Shown: in pieces, positions 23,799 through 35,063 of the stretch
Position numbering within the stretch: position 1 is the first letter of the stretch
How the letters are laid out: each line of letters begins with the position of its first letter
Source: Lasiodiplodia sp. COLG20
Lineage: Eukaryota; Ascomycota; Dothideomycetes; Botryosphaeriales; Botryosphaeriaceae
NCBI GenBank assembly: GCA_009801085.1
Contig: VNWV01000009.1
Location: forward strand, 1,168,501-1,232,500
DNA: 64,000 nt
Direction: 5' to 3'
Translations under genes and position numbers: made by a program
The notes under the pieces: generated by a model
The model's database searches: none
Told to the model about the DNA's origin: nothing
Seen by the model: only the letters and a program-made list of their open reading frames with translations

Positions 23799-25439
23799 AT
23801 GCCCACCACCGTCACCGCGCCTGTCCGCGCCCTGCGCGCCGTCGTCGTGCTCTCGCCCTGGCTCGCCCACCTGCTGGCCGTCGATCTGCTGCTGTCGCTG
23901 ATGCTGCCGCTCAAGCCGCTTGCCCCCACGCTCGTCTACAATGCCTCGTCTATCCTCGCCAATTCCGTCTGGGCGTGGATCCAGCGCATCTTCACGCGCC
24001 TCAACCGCGCCGACATCGTCCTGCGCACCAACTGCCCCGCCGGCCTGCCCCGCGGCGAGTCGGCTGTCGTCATCGCCAACCACGTCGCCTGGTCCGACTT
24101 CTACATGATCCAGGAAGCCGCCCGCCACGCCGGCATGCTGGGCCGCTGCCGCTGGTTTGCGAAACGCAGTCTGCGCTGGGTGCCGTTCCTGGGCTGGGGC
24201 TTGTGGGCCATGGGCATGCCCTTGGTCAGTCGCAGCTGGGCCACCGACCGCGCCGAGTTAGAGAGGGTCTTTCGAGGCATCGTGTCCAACCGCTGGCCCG
24301 TCTGTACGTCTGCCATGACAATTCCCAACCCTCCCCAAACCCTGCCTGCACCCTCCCGCCCAGCGCCATTTACGGCGTCGTATCAGCTGCACTCTCCCGG
24401 ATGCTACCATGTCCCGGCACGTCGGTGCTTCCAAACGTGCGACCTCTGATCGAGTCTGTTGCTATCTTTGTTGATTTTGTGGCACATGTGCCTGTTGCTT
24501 GTTGATTGAAGCCCCATCAATTGCAGTGCTCTTAACAATCGCGCTTGTTCCCAGTTCCTCCGCCCTCCGCTGTTTCAGCCTTGAGCACCAAACCATACCC
24601 GTTCCTATTTCTATCTTTGTCTTCAACCCGCCACAAACATTTCTATCTTTGAACACCACGTTGCCGGGGAACCGCCCTCATGACCGCATTCTCGACCACG
24701 TCACCGCAATACTACATCACCACACCACACCGCCCTGCCATACACCTCTCCATTCCCCACACTCCCCCACAAACCTTGCTGGCACGCGCACAAACATCCA
24801 CCAAACAGCACAAAGCAAGACGAAACTAAAAAAAGAGCCAGAGAAAATGATAGAGAGCAAGACTAACACAGCCACCCCCTTCGCCCTCCTCCCGGGGGCG
24901 GCACGGGGGGAAGAAAATCAACAGGGCTCATATCCTACAGCGAAGGAACACGCTTCACACCCGCTCGTCACGCCGCCGCCGTCTCGTACCGCGCCGCCGG
25001 CAACAAACCCCCGCCGGCCTCGCCCTATCTGCTCGTCCCGCGGCCCCGCGGCTTCGCCGCAACCGTCACCGCCTTGCGTCGCGGAAGCAGTGGCATCGCC
25101 GCCAACAGTCACGTCCGTGCCGTCCTTGACGTCACCATCGCCTACGCCCACGGCAGCAACTTCATGCAGGCTCCCTCGTTTTGGGAGACCGTCGCGAATG
25201 GCAATTTGTCGTCGAGGGGCCCGAGTGGGTACAGGTTCTATGCACACGTCAACCGATGGGACATGGACCAGTTGCCCGAGGGAGAAGAGGCATTGGCGGA
25301 GTGGTTGGAGGAGCGGTGGAAGGACAAGGGGAAGAGGCTGGAGGAGTTGAAGACCATGTTGGACCGAGGGGAGGAGTGGGTGGGCGATGACGATGTTGAT
25401 GCTGCTGCTGCTGCTGTGGACAGAAAAAAGGATGAGTGA
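23799..25439 (+). CDS. 1-acyl-glycerophosphate acyltransferase-like protein
   Basis: Two exons, 23799-24303 and 24925-25439, give 339 residues. The catalytic NHxxxxD box is NHVAWSDFY at residues 94-102. After splicing, WLISYSEGTRFTP is rebuilt across the junction at about residue 169, giving the second conserved block SEGTRF. A typical Acyltransf_C region follows, with VLDVTIAYAHGSNF and VNRWDMDQLP. N-terminal hydrophobic segments suggest membrane attachment. The layout matches the CST26/LPAAT-delta-like group that acylates lysophospholipids in the ER or lipid droplets; the exact substrate is unknown. The intron is 621 nt, far longer than any other here, yet both splice sites (GTACGT, AACAG) and the phase fit. 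The last 27 codons lie inside the left arm of an 82-bp perfect inverted repeat. Confidence 0.88.
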
Positions 25440-25568
25440 TGTAGTAAAACCGTGGGTGGCGGCTGGTCTTGTTAAGGTGTGGGGGGTCCTTTTTTCTGTC
25501 CACAGCAGCAGCAGCAGCATCAACATCGTCATCGCCCACCCACTCCTCCCCTCGGTCCAACATGGTCT
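25351..25568. repeat. Perfect 82-bp inverted repeat, 54-bp spacer
   Basis: The left arm, 25351-25432, is identical base for base to the reverse complement of 25487-25568, including a (GCT)5 run and the following A6. The spacer is 25433-25486. The left arm codes for the last residues of the acyltransferase (MLDRGEEWVGDDDVDAAAAA onward); the right arm lies just past its stop codon. RNA from this locus could form an 82-bp stem at the 3' end. Confidence 0.95.
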
Positions 25569-27780
25569 GGTCGTGTAAATGTAGTGGTAGCCATGGACTG
25601 GATACCAAGAAATAATATGTAACTACTAATGGTAGTGCCATGTAAATGCAAATGTCGCATGCATGTAAGGGCTATTATTGGAAGAGATGAGCCTGACTTT
25701 CCTTTCAGTAGCAACGGTCTTGTTTACGCAATTTGCGGTTGGCTCTCGTCATCCTCTTTCAGAACTATGCACCACCTCTATGTAGCTTACGAGATAGAAT
25801 GACGTATTATACTATTTAGCTGGTACGGATTCTCCCAATACGAGAGGCGAAGTATCTGGAAGGCAGAGTTTCCTTATATAAAGTACTGCATAGCCTAAAC
25901 CTTTACCTTCCCAAACGCGTTAGATACTAGCCAACGCTTAGGTCTATAGCATAGTAGCACTTGCATAACGATTTTTTCCGTCTCAAACCTTCAACATTAG
26001 CAATAAAGGGCTAGCTATTTCTGTTCAATACATTACACATTCCCTTCTTTAACACATCGTCTTTCATCTTTCTCTCTTCCCACCACCTCTTCCTCGATAC
26101 AACCCTCAGTTTTGACAACGCTAAAAGTGCAAGGAGACAAGCATAACAGAAATACCCAACGCCACAAGCACACGGCCTCAGAAAAACTCCAGACAGGAAA
26201 ACCCCCGCCTGGCCCGTCCCTACCCCTTGAGGAATCGAGATCTTGCAAGCGATGGAGTCGAAACTAGAACAAGGGATCGAAAGAAGCCAAAGCAACATCC
26301 GATAAACCTGCACGCCAAGTGCAAAGTTCTCGAGAGAGCAGGCTGAGAGAGTTGAATATCAACGCAAAAAGAGAGAAACAAGAAACTATACCTTAACCCA
26401 GACATTTCCTCCTTAAAGATTTTCAAGATTTCAGCGAGCGGCGTGTACATCAGAAACGGGCGTCAACGAGAGAAAAGCAAAAGAAATTGGGGCGGGGCGT
26501 ACAAGACCTTCCAGGATACTACAAAAATGGAAAAAGAAGAAGAGGAAAAAAAAAAAAGAGATCCTTACAGTCGTCTGAATGAGATCCTTACAGTCGTCTG
26601 AATCTCTAAAAGTGATAAATAAAAGGTGGTAATTCGCTCCATCGATCAACAAAACGGGACATATCTCCCAAAGAATAAATGTTATACAGAGAGAGAATAG
26701 AAAAAAAGCCTGCTCGCTCGCCGCTCGACGAACGTCAGTCTGAGTTGCAAAGCAGATGTGACAAATTGCTCAAGGCAATCTGTGCAGATCACAGTGAGAC
26801 TAAAGGGGTATCTGAAGGCAAGAAGAGCAAAAGGGAGCAAAGAAAACAAGGAAATGCAAGAAAATGACAAAATTACGGACGTGGAAGGGGCCGAGAGTAT
26901 AGGCACAGCTGCAAGCCGTGCCGGGGAGGGGAATCCGAAGAAGTGCATGTCTATGCAAGGGAAACCTTACTCGGTGGTAAGCTTCCCCCGGACTAGAGAG
27001 CTACCCCGCCGGGCGGCAGCCAGCCACGCTGACGCCAGCCTGCAGCCTCGAACCAACTCAACCACAAGTTCCAGAACCACTAATTTCTTCTTTTCTTCTT
27101 CCTTGCATGAATGGAGCATCCTCTAGACGAAAGAGGTATAGAACGAACACAATCGAGTGGGCGCGAGACGTGTGCGCGCACGCACATGCCCCACCACCCC
27201 GCCGAACGGTTGTGAAACCGCAACCGTCAGGAAGAAGCCGGGGCCACCGTCAGCCCAACAAAACCCAACGTGTATACAGGACACGCTTATGAAGCGCAGA
27301 GCGATAGGAGAAAGAGGAGGGGCACCGGGTCGCTAAGCAAGGGCGCGTGCGTGGCCTTGCGGGAGGTCGTGCGTAAGGGAGGTGCGCGTGCGCGGAACAG
27401 GGCGTCAGCATGATTCGCGGGGAGGAGTTGACCGTTGGCGGGGTGTAACTACGTCTGGCCATGGCGTGGGCGTGGTGGGGTGCGTGGCTGGGTAGGATTC
27501 CACACCCGTTTATGCGGAATGACGGCGATTGTGCTCTGCCTGGGCCCCGTTGCTGCGCGCCGGGAGAGTGTTGCGTCGGTTGCGGCGGCCACCGAGGCAC
27601 GCGGTAAAGAAGCTTGCGATCGTTTCTCGGAACGTTCTCGAACGCACTATAGACAGAGAAAGCGCGACAAATTAACATTCATCCCATGTTATAAGGGGTA
27701 AATTTTTACAAAGGAATGTAAGTGGTAGGACGTTTGATGCGTTGTGTGGCTTCTTTAAAAAAGGAGTGTTATGCGTGGGT
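25440..27780. other. Intergenic, 2.3 kb, AT-rich to about 26.9 kb
   Basis: It holds the right arm of the inverted repeat, then AT-rich sequence without coding signs. A 23-bp unit starting GAGATCCTTACAG is tandemly duplicated (26558-26580 and 26581-26603). From about 26980 to 27650 it is GC-rich with short frames on both strands. I see no gene in it. Confidence 0.5.
26558..26603. repeat. Tandem duplication of a 23-bp unit
   Basis: Two exact adjacent copies of a 23-bp unit lie in non-coding AT-rich DNA just after an A-run. This looks like a replication-slippage duplication. Confidence 0.9.
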
Positions 27781-29273
27781 TCACGATGATGCAGATGATG
27801 ATGCAGGTGCTGTGACGTTTTCATCGCCAGCAACAGTAGTAGTAGCCTGCTGCTCGCCCGTCGTTGGTGCTGTCGTCTCCTTACCCTTCTTCTCCGTGTC
27901 CTCCTCCTCCTTGACGTTGTCACCCTCCTGATTGTTGTTGAAGCTCGAGGCGTCAAAGCCCTTCTCTCTGACGACATCCGACGACACCCTCGGGGTGTTG
28001 TCGTCTTGCGGCGCAAGGTTTGTGGGGGTGGCCTCTGGTTCTCTGGCATCGTTGTCTTTAGTAGGAGTCGATGGTGCGACAAAGGAGGACTTGTCGTCCA
28101 CCACGGCGGTGCTTGCGGTGATCGAGTCGACCTTGGTCATGCCCTCCTTCGAACCAGCATTGTCCTTGGCGGACACGTCCTCACTCAACACGCTGGCATC
28201 CTCCTTGAGTGAAAGCGAGGAAAGATCGATCTCCTGGTCTTCCGGTATAGCCAGGGCCTCCTCGAGAGCCTTGATGGCGTCATTGGTGGCCACAGTCATC
28301 GTCGATTGACGGTTCGTTGTGGGGCCTGTGTTGCTAGCGAAAGTCTGACCGGTGGGCGAAGGCGTCTTGGGGCCACCGAGGCCGAGAGGACGTGGCATGG
28401 CCGAGTCGACCGAGGGGCGAGGGGAAAAGGCGTCCAGTGAGTCGTTGCTCTTGTCGGGAAGCGTGCTGCTACCGAAGGGGGTCAGGATAAAAAGAGGTCG
28501 ACAGCATCGAGGGGTATTGGGAAGACAGGCAACACAACGTCGGGGGCGGGGCATTCAGGCTTACTGCGTGCTGAGGTTAGACTTGATGGAGGGGGCGCTC
28601 TTCTTGCTGGCAGCAATCGACGCGGCCTCACTGCCAGCCTTGCCGAACGCTTGCGCTGCCTCGAGCGACACCCTGGGCGTCTCATCGTTTTCCTTGTCCT
28701 TCTTCGAGGAGGCTATTGAGGCGCCGGACGACGCAGTCGCGGTAGACTTCCTGTCGCCGGTGGCGTTCAGCGGGTAAGGCGAAGCGAAACCCGCCTTCAA
28801 GGGAGCAGTAACGATGGAGGTCTCGGGCTCAGCAACATCGCCAATCTCATCCAGAAGCTCGCCGAACTCGTTCCACTCTTCGACTTCAGTGATGCCCTGC
28901 GACACAAAGCCAAGGTTAGTATCTTGCCATTGGAGTCTAAAGTGTACCATAGAGGGTGGTTGCGAGCCTTCGTACGAGGAGCATCCAGAGTTGCTCGTGC
29001 TTTTCCGAGTCGGTGAAAGAAAGTGGTACTTACACCAAGGAAATAGCCCTCCTTCACCAGCAGCGGGAACTTCTTGCCCTGTCCCCTGCGCATGTACAGC
29101 CTCCGGGCATCGTCATTTGTGGCAGTGTCGATGTAGGTGAAGGGAATGCGGTTCGCCCTCAGAATAGTCTCGATGCGCGAGGTAGCGGTGACGATGTGCG
29201 AAGAGCCGGCCGTGAGGGAGGTGAAGAGGTAGAGGGTCATGTCATTGTCCCACTTGCTCATGTCGGACGCCAT
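27781..29273 (-). CDS. SH3BGR-like (thioredoxin-fold) protein with disordered tail
   Basis: Three exons, 29034-29273, 28565-28896 and 27781-28468 (introns 137 and 96 nt), give 419 residues starting MASDMSKWDNDMTLYLFTSL. The first 110 residues read as a glutaredoxin-like SH3BGR fold. This includes TILRANRIPFTYIDTATNDD, RRGQGKKFPLLVKEGYFLG and, after the first junction, GITEVEEWNEFGELLDEIG. The active-site Cys pair of true glutaredoxins is absent, as is normal for SH3BGR proteins. Residues 115-419 are Ser/Thr/Glu/Lys-rich and surely disordered, with repeated TPRVS pieces that could be phosphorylation sites. Biochemical role is unknown in fungi. The 137-nt first intron has a good GTAAGT donor and TAACC branch site. 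Confidence 0.85.
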
Positions 29274-30368
29274 GGCTGCGGTTTGGTGCTTCTTTGTCGT
29301 TGAAAGGGAAAAGATGCGGTCCAAGGTCTTGCGCGGTCGTCGAGACAGGTGGTTGTTGCTTCTGCTGATGAAAGCCGCGAATGCTTAGGGGTCCGCGGGG
29401 CTGATAAGCCTGGTGCAGCGCAAGCACGCAGCTTTGGGCGCTGGTCTCGAATTTTTTTTATTCTTTTAGTCGAAGGCGCGCGCGAAGGACTGGCGTGGCT
29501 CAAGGCGCGCGGTAGGCTGAAACAACGACGCTGGCCTGGCGGTGGGGTTTGGCGAAAGGGAGGGACGGGGACGCGTGCGCGCTCTGGCGGGCAATTGGCG
29601 AGCGAAGAGGGAGGAGGGCAACGATTATCGATATCGCCTGCGACAGGGGCTGCCCTAGTACCAAAGCAAAGTGATCAGCCGTCCACCGCCGGTTCCTATT
29701 TGGGCCGTTCCTTCCGTGTGTGATGCTCCCGTCACCTCGTCTTCTTTTGCAACCGCCAATGAGCAACTTTTTCTGCTCGACGGAAGCTCGCGGCTGCGAT
29801 TCCCACGTGCGACGCGAACGGCGTCCAGGCTGGTCTGCTGGCGACACGAGCGCCTCGCCTGGCTTGCCCGTGGGGAATTGCGCCCGTTGGCGAGCGACGT
29901 TTGATTGCAACAAGGCGCCGCTAGGCCCGAACAGGCCGGCTCTTTGATACGAAAGGGTGACCTGCACGGAGCTGATGTCTTGATTCTCTGCAGCCCTGGC
30001 CGAGCGGAAATTGCATGATGAGCAGCCCGGGAATGACGCAACAACTGACACTGATCCTCCGTCGCCCATCGTTGCCCCGGCTTGTTGGGTCGTTTTACTG
30101 AACAACCACCTCTGGCGTGGCAGTTGAGAAGAGCCGCCGCCTCCCTATTGTATGACATCGGGGTTGCCGTATATCACGTCCCGGCCTCTGTCCCGTGTGT
30201 CCAGGGGGCCATACGTGGAAGTCATGCCACGGCACGGCATGGGAAACGAGAAACAAGCACAATGAACCTAAAAGAAGACAGGTATTATTCGTCGATAACA
30301 AGCCGCTATGCAAGCCTTTAGGATCCCCCTCTTCATTTCCGCCCTCCCAAGCATCTGGTAGAACATGG
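29274..30368. other. Intergenic, 1.1 kb
   Basis: GC-rich sequence upstream of the SH3BGR-like gene and downstream of the permease. A 201-codon minus frame at 29500-30105 has no family resemblance and overlaps other open frames, so it is not called. Confidence 0.5.
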
Positions 30369-32304
30369 CTATTTCCCGCCGCCCGAGCCTGCTGCCTCCA
30401 CAGCCTTAGCCGAGGGACTCTCGGGGCGAGGCGTTGCGTCTTTGCCCTCCAACACGTCCGTCTCTCGCCCGAGCATCATATGCTCGATGTTGACCTTCGG
30501 GCCCTTGAACCATTTGTGCGCGGACACAGCCCACCAGATCAATACGAAAAGCATCGGGCCGCCGTACACGAGGCACGTCCAGTTCATCCCGGCAGCGCTA
30601 TGGGAAGGAAAACGTCACGTTAGCACTTCGTCATCAAGGCACGGGGCGTGCGACTTACTCAAGGTCGTCACCGACGGTGGCGGGCAGGCAGAGGATGGGC
30701 ACCATGAGCGCCGTGAAGCACGAAGCAACGATGCCAACAGGGATACTCAAGCGGCCTAAGTTCCACGGCCCGGGTCTGAAGTTGCCCCTGGTGAGGAAGA
30801 CTCGGATGAAGATCGGGGTCGTGAAGGCAACAAACGCAGCGATGGCGCCGATCGAGAACAGTGCACCGACCGCCAGCTCCCCGCCGAAGATGAGCAGCGT
30901 TAGCAGAATGCCAATTATAGCGTTTAACCAGACGGCGTTGACGGGCGTCTGCGTGTACCCGTTCACGCGTTTCCAGTATTTGGAGAGCGGGAAGCACTCA
31001 TCGCGCGCGTACGCAAATGTGACACGCGAGGCAGCAATCATGCAGCCTTGGCCCATAGAAAAGCCAGCAATGATGGTCAGGGCGAGAATGGCCATGGCCA
31101 TTTTCTGTGGTACACACTGGATGAGGTACGCCGCGAAGGGCTGGCCCAACTCTGAATCCAGGACGTCGTCGATGTTGACGACCGTGTAGGCGACGACGAG
31201 CTGAAGGAACCAACCGAAGATGCCGCCGATGCCCGAAGTCATGACGATAGCCCGAGGCGAGGCAACGTTGGCATTGGAGCATTCCTCAGCCAGATGGAAA
31301 GGGGAGTCGTACCCAGACATGGTCCAGATGACACCAATGAAACTGGCAAGCACCCGAACCCCAGCCGGGAACTCCATTCCTTCATAGATGGTACCCCAAA
31401 CTTCGCTTGATGGCGTGAACCGCGGTAAGCCTTGTTCCTCACGGTTCGTACCGGCCGGGATCATGATGATGACTGCGATCAGAGCCAAGATGTTGAATGT
31501 CGAACCAACCGAGTTCACATGAGCCAGCCACCTCGTAGGCAGACTGGACATGAATGCATGGATGATCATGAGCAAGGTTGTAAGCAGGAATGTCTGGTAG
31601 TTGGTCGGCACGTATGCGGGGTTATGAATCGAGGCTGCAGCGAGAATCATGGCCGCTACGCCGTAGTCGACCGAAGGGGCGGCCGTGACCTGAGCAAGCC
31701 AGTTGCTCCAGCCGGTGACCCATGCTGCCAGCGGACCCCAGCCTGGCGGAGCGAGAACAGCGGCTGCATAGTAGAGACCGCCGCTGGTTGGCATCGAGGA
31801 GCAGAGTTCTGCCATGCTGGAGGCAACGCACTGGATACCGATCATTGCAACAAGCCAGCCCCAGGTCATACCTGCATGCCGTCAGCACCCGTAAGACTTG
31901 GAGAGACAAAGCTAGAGCGCAGCTTACCAGCAGTGCCCGCATAGCCCATGCCATAGTACCTGGCCCCCGTCAGCAATGCGTCCCGTAGCAGGAAACACGT
32001 ACTCACAGCGTGCTCGCAAAACTCGGCAGCAGACCCAACACAGCGAACGAGACGCAAAAGGTGGTGAATAGAGAGAACTCGCGCTTGAACTCCGACTTGT
32101 ATCCAAGCGCCGCGAGCACCTCCTCGTCGGCATTGAACTCGTGATTAAGGTCGTACGGGACGTCGCCACCTGCAGGATGATCGTCAGCTCACATTCACCG
32201 GGATCTCTCTGGCATGACTGACCGGGCAGGACAGATGTTACCGGCTCGTCGGCTACGCTCCGCTTATGGTGCGCAGGGCTGATGCTGCGACTCCGCTCCG
32301 TCAT
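30369..32304 (-). CDS. APC-family amino-acid/GABA permease (Uga4/GabA type)
   Basis: Five exons, 32223-32304, 32007-32169, 31928-31959, 30659-31871 and 30369-30597, join in phase to 572 residues. After splicing the start reads MTERSRSISPAHHKR and then FKREFSLFTTFCVSFAVLGL and YYGMGYAGTAGMTWGWLVAM. These are the first two helices of fungal amino-acid/GABA/choline permeases. Later blocks are SSMAELCSSMPTSGGLYYAA, GYDSPFHLAEECSNANVASP and TRGNFRPGPWNLG. About 12 transmembrane helices are visible. The conserved end KWFKGPKVNIEHMMLG favours the GABA permease subgroup over choline carriers. It would import GABA or related amino acids at the plasma membrane; substrate is inferred. A 32-nt third exon is fixed by phase. 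Several GATA motifs lie upstream. Confidence 0.88.
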
Positions 32305-33761
32305 CTTCGCTTTCCACCAACAGGGCCTCCAGTTTTAGGAGATGACAGAAGAACGGAACAGCAAAGGTTGATGGGGTGGCCTGAAGGACCGAAAAGGTGG
32401 TTCGTCAGCGAGCTGAAGGCGGCGGCGGCGCCAAAGGGTCGATAAGTATAAGTATGGGAGTGGGTGCGGCTAGGGCCTTAGGCAGTCGTGGGCGGAAGAA
32501 CCCCAGGCCATGCGTACGCCGTCGATCGGATAATACCAAGACGGCCGCGAGGCCGTATGTGGCATGTCTAGCCTGAGAGGCGAGAGATAGCCGTTCAGTC
32601 CCACCAACGGGCCGACCATTCACAGTGGGAGCTTGAGCGGGGGTGGAGAAGATGGGCTGAACGACCAGCTCGATGGCCAAGACGGCGCCCCGATAACTGC
32701 CAGTTATGGGATCATGCACAGCGGCTCTACGCCATGCTGCACGGCTGTTTGGGCAGGGGACAGATCCGAAGCTTTCTCAGCCCTTGGGCTGGAGGATTCT
32801 TGACAACGGCAATTCGGTTTGTGGAGCGAGGCTCTTATCTTTGCAGCCTTCGTCGGCGCGCCGAACTGGATTTGGGCGATAAAGAGAGAGCTGTGAGAGG
32901 CCCATGGCCCGCACTCATTTCGTCTGCTGGCGGAAGCGCTCCGAACTGCTGCACAATCAGGATCGAGAGGTACTCGTGCTGAGGCCGTCCAACTCCTGTG
33001 TATTGCCCGTGTGCCCCTCTTCTACGCTTGCCGAGAAAGGCTCTGGGCTTGAGATGATCTCGAGCGCCATTGACGCTCCCGCCTCTCACAAACCAGCATT
33101 TCAACGGGCGAGCCCGCTGTCACCTACCGCCGCGCATCCGTCCCTGGCATCTGATCCAGGCGCATGGGAACTATCTCCAACATCCGCTTGTCCTGACGCG
33201 CAGCGTCTCCGACGGCGCCGCACGTATTCTGGCTGGACCTACCGCATCCAGTAAGCGCGCGTGTTTCACAGCCTTGACTTCCCTATCTCTGCGCCGAGAT
33301 CTGCTTTTTGGAGGCGTCAATCGTGCTGCTGGCTGGTCATGAGCGGTTCCGTACGCTGCCGTGGGCGGTTGATAAAGCGCAGATAACCGATCAGCAATGC
33401 GTATGGGGAAGCCCGCTATTTGGTGCGCTAATTGCTAATGAATTCCGCACCCCAGCCCTCTCTTCGCATAAACACCCCTCCCCTCCCAGATACGATACTC
33501 TACCAGATGCTTGTCGCGCTCTCATTATATCGGATTGTTGCCCCGAAAAGAAATGAAAGAAAAAAACACAACGAAATGAAAGTTGGGATATCAAAAATGG
33601 GTAATGCACGCCATATCCTCCAGTGAACCCAGCCCGCCCGGACGCCAGGTCAACCAATGCACCCCAAACGCCAGCCTCCTCATCCGTCCTCGTCAAGTTT
33701 GTGGGCCCAAGTCGCCCAAAACAGCTTCATGGCTTTCGTAAGAAGACATCGCGCATGAGGA
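32305..33761. promoter_or_regulatory. Permease upstream region with several HGATAR sites
   Basis: HGATAR (AreA/GATA-factor consensus) occurs at 32440-32445, 32691-32696, 32835-32840 (reverse), 32877-32882, 33370-33375 and 33381-33386. About three would be expected by chance in this length, so the enrichment is modest. A 15-bp palindrome (ATAACTG, C, CAGTTAT) lies at 32693-32707 and overlaps one site. No gene is supported in the gap. Confidence 0.4.
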
Positions 33762-35063
33762 TCAGCTCTTCCCAGTGAACCTCATGAACCTACTACTCCC
33801 TTTCTTCTGCTTCGATGATTTCGCTTCAGCGCTCTGGCGCTTCCCTTCATCGCTAGGGTGTTCGAGCCGGGCCAGAGCCTGGGCATTCGAGGAGGGCGGC
33901 ATCCGTGCTGCCCTAGTGACCGAAGCAGTCTTCCTTGCCGCATCGGCAATCTGTTCCTCAATACTCTTCTCCGGCGCGCCGCTTATTGGTGAAGACGTGA
34001 TGAAATCCAAGTCATCGACGCCACAACTTCGCGGATATCTTGTGGGCCAAGGCTCGGAGGACTCGGCAGGTTCTGCCCACGGAGCAATCTCCTTGGGAGT
34101 TATTGATGGGAGCTTGCAGATGTTTCTGTGTGCGAAGGTTTTCGAATGTCTATTTCTGGGATCCCTAGGCTCTGGTATCGGGGTCGGCACTTGACTCGCC
34201 TCCGCACTGCTGCCTTGCTTTGCCTCGGACAATGTGAAGGCCCCGCTCATCCGCTTCGAAGGGTCACCGACCGAGGCGCGCCTGTCTCGCCTTGGTGGCG
34301 GCTCGTATACTCCAGTTCCACTGTCGTGTCGGGGGTGCGACTTGATACTGAGCGTCTCCAACGAAGGTGGCGGGACACCATCAAAATCCACCGATGAGGA
34401 CTCGACCGATTTCTGAGATCTTCGGCTAGCCTTCGACGACGAGCTGGTCGTAGCGACCGAGTTACGGCGTGCTCCGTACAACGTTCCGGCCGAGACGGTG
34501 CTTGCTCGCTTCAGATCCGGTTTGGCTGCCTGTGGAAGGCCGTTCCATTTCGTATTGACTCTGGGAACTTCCGAGGGAAGCTTCTGCGAAGACACGCCTG
34601 CCATGAATGCTGTGCCCTTCTCTGCTGCCTGCTTTCTCTGCAGCTCGGCGTATTGTTCTAGCGCCCCGGATGTTGGTTCCTTCACGGCCAGGAAGCTGAA
34701 GAACGAGCTTCCTTTCTTCTTGCTTTTCTGCTTGGGCTGGACATCCGGCGCTGCTTTTGAATGTGCGGAGCTGCCGTTGGGAGTGGCTGGTTCCAGAGCC
34801 CAGTCAACCTGGCGTCTTGCGGTTCGCACCTCGGCCGACTTGGTCGGTACCACCGTTATCGCATCATCAGCGTCGGAAAAGGTGGTAGTTCTCTGCTCGG
34901 GTGCGGCGCTTCTGGCGGGCATGAGAGACAGTCGTGCAGAAGACGACGGGTCGCTGCGGTTTCTGTACGTGAGCGTAGGAATCTTGATGAGCGGGGCTGT
35001 GGCGGCTTCTTCATTGCTGGCAGCAGCAGCAACAGCAGCAGGAAGAACAGTCGCTGGAGGCAT
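33762..35063 (-). CDS. Conserved Pezizomycotina protein, unknown function, disordered
   Basis: A single uninterrupted exon of 433 residues starts MPPATVLPAAVAAAASNEEA at 35063 and ends RFMRFTGKS. It is rich in Ser, Ala, Pro, Lys and Arg with no membrane segment. Two better-ordered pieces stand out: KKKGSSFFSFLAVKEPTSGALEQ near residues 115-135 and GVDDLDFITSSPISGAPEKS near 350-370. The short motif F-F-S-F-L-A-V-K-E-P followed by a predicted helix is what I would search with. I do not recognise a named domain. It is divergent from the gene at 36323, across 1.26 kb. The long open frame with clean GC-rich third positions supports a real gene. Confidence 0.75.
   Translation of the reverse strand: MPPATVLPAAVAAAASNEEAATAPLIKIPTLTYRNRSDPSSSARLSLMPARSAAPEQRTTTFSDADDAITVVPTKSAEVRTARRQVDWALEPATPNGSSAHSKAAPDVQPKQKSKKKGSSFFSFLAVKEPTSGALEQYAELQRKQAAEKGTAFMAGVSSQKLPSEVPRVNTKWNGLPQAAKPDLKRASTVSAGTLYGARRNSVATTSSSSKASRRSQKSVESSSVDFDGVPPPSLETLSIKSHPRHDSGTGVYEPPPRRDRRASVGDPSKRMSGAFTLSEAKQGSSAEASQVPTPIPEPRDPRNRHSKTFAHRNICKLPSITPKEIAPWAEPAESSEPWPTRYPRSCGVDDLDFITSSPISGAPEKSIEEQIADAARKTASVTRAARMPPSSNAQALARLEHPSDEGKRQSAEAKSSKQKKGSSRFMRFTGKS

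Noticed and set aside
29500..30105. 201-codon minus frame
   Set aside because: No family motif, no clear promoter, overlapped by other open frames in GC-rich DNA.
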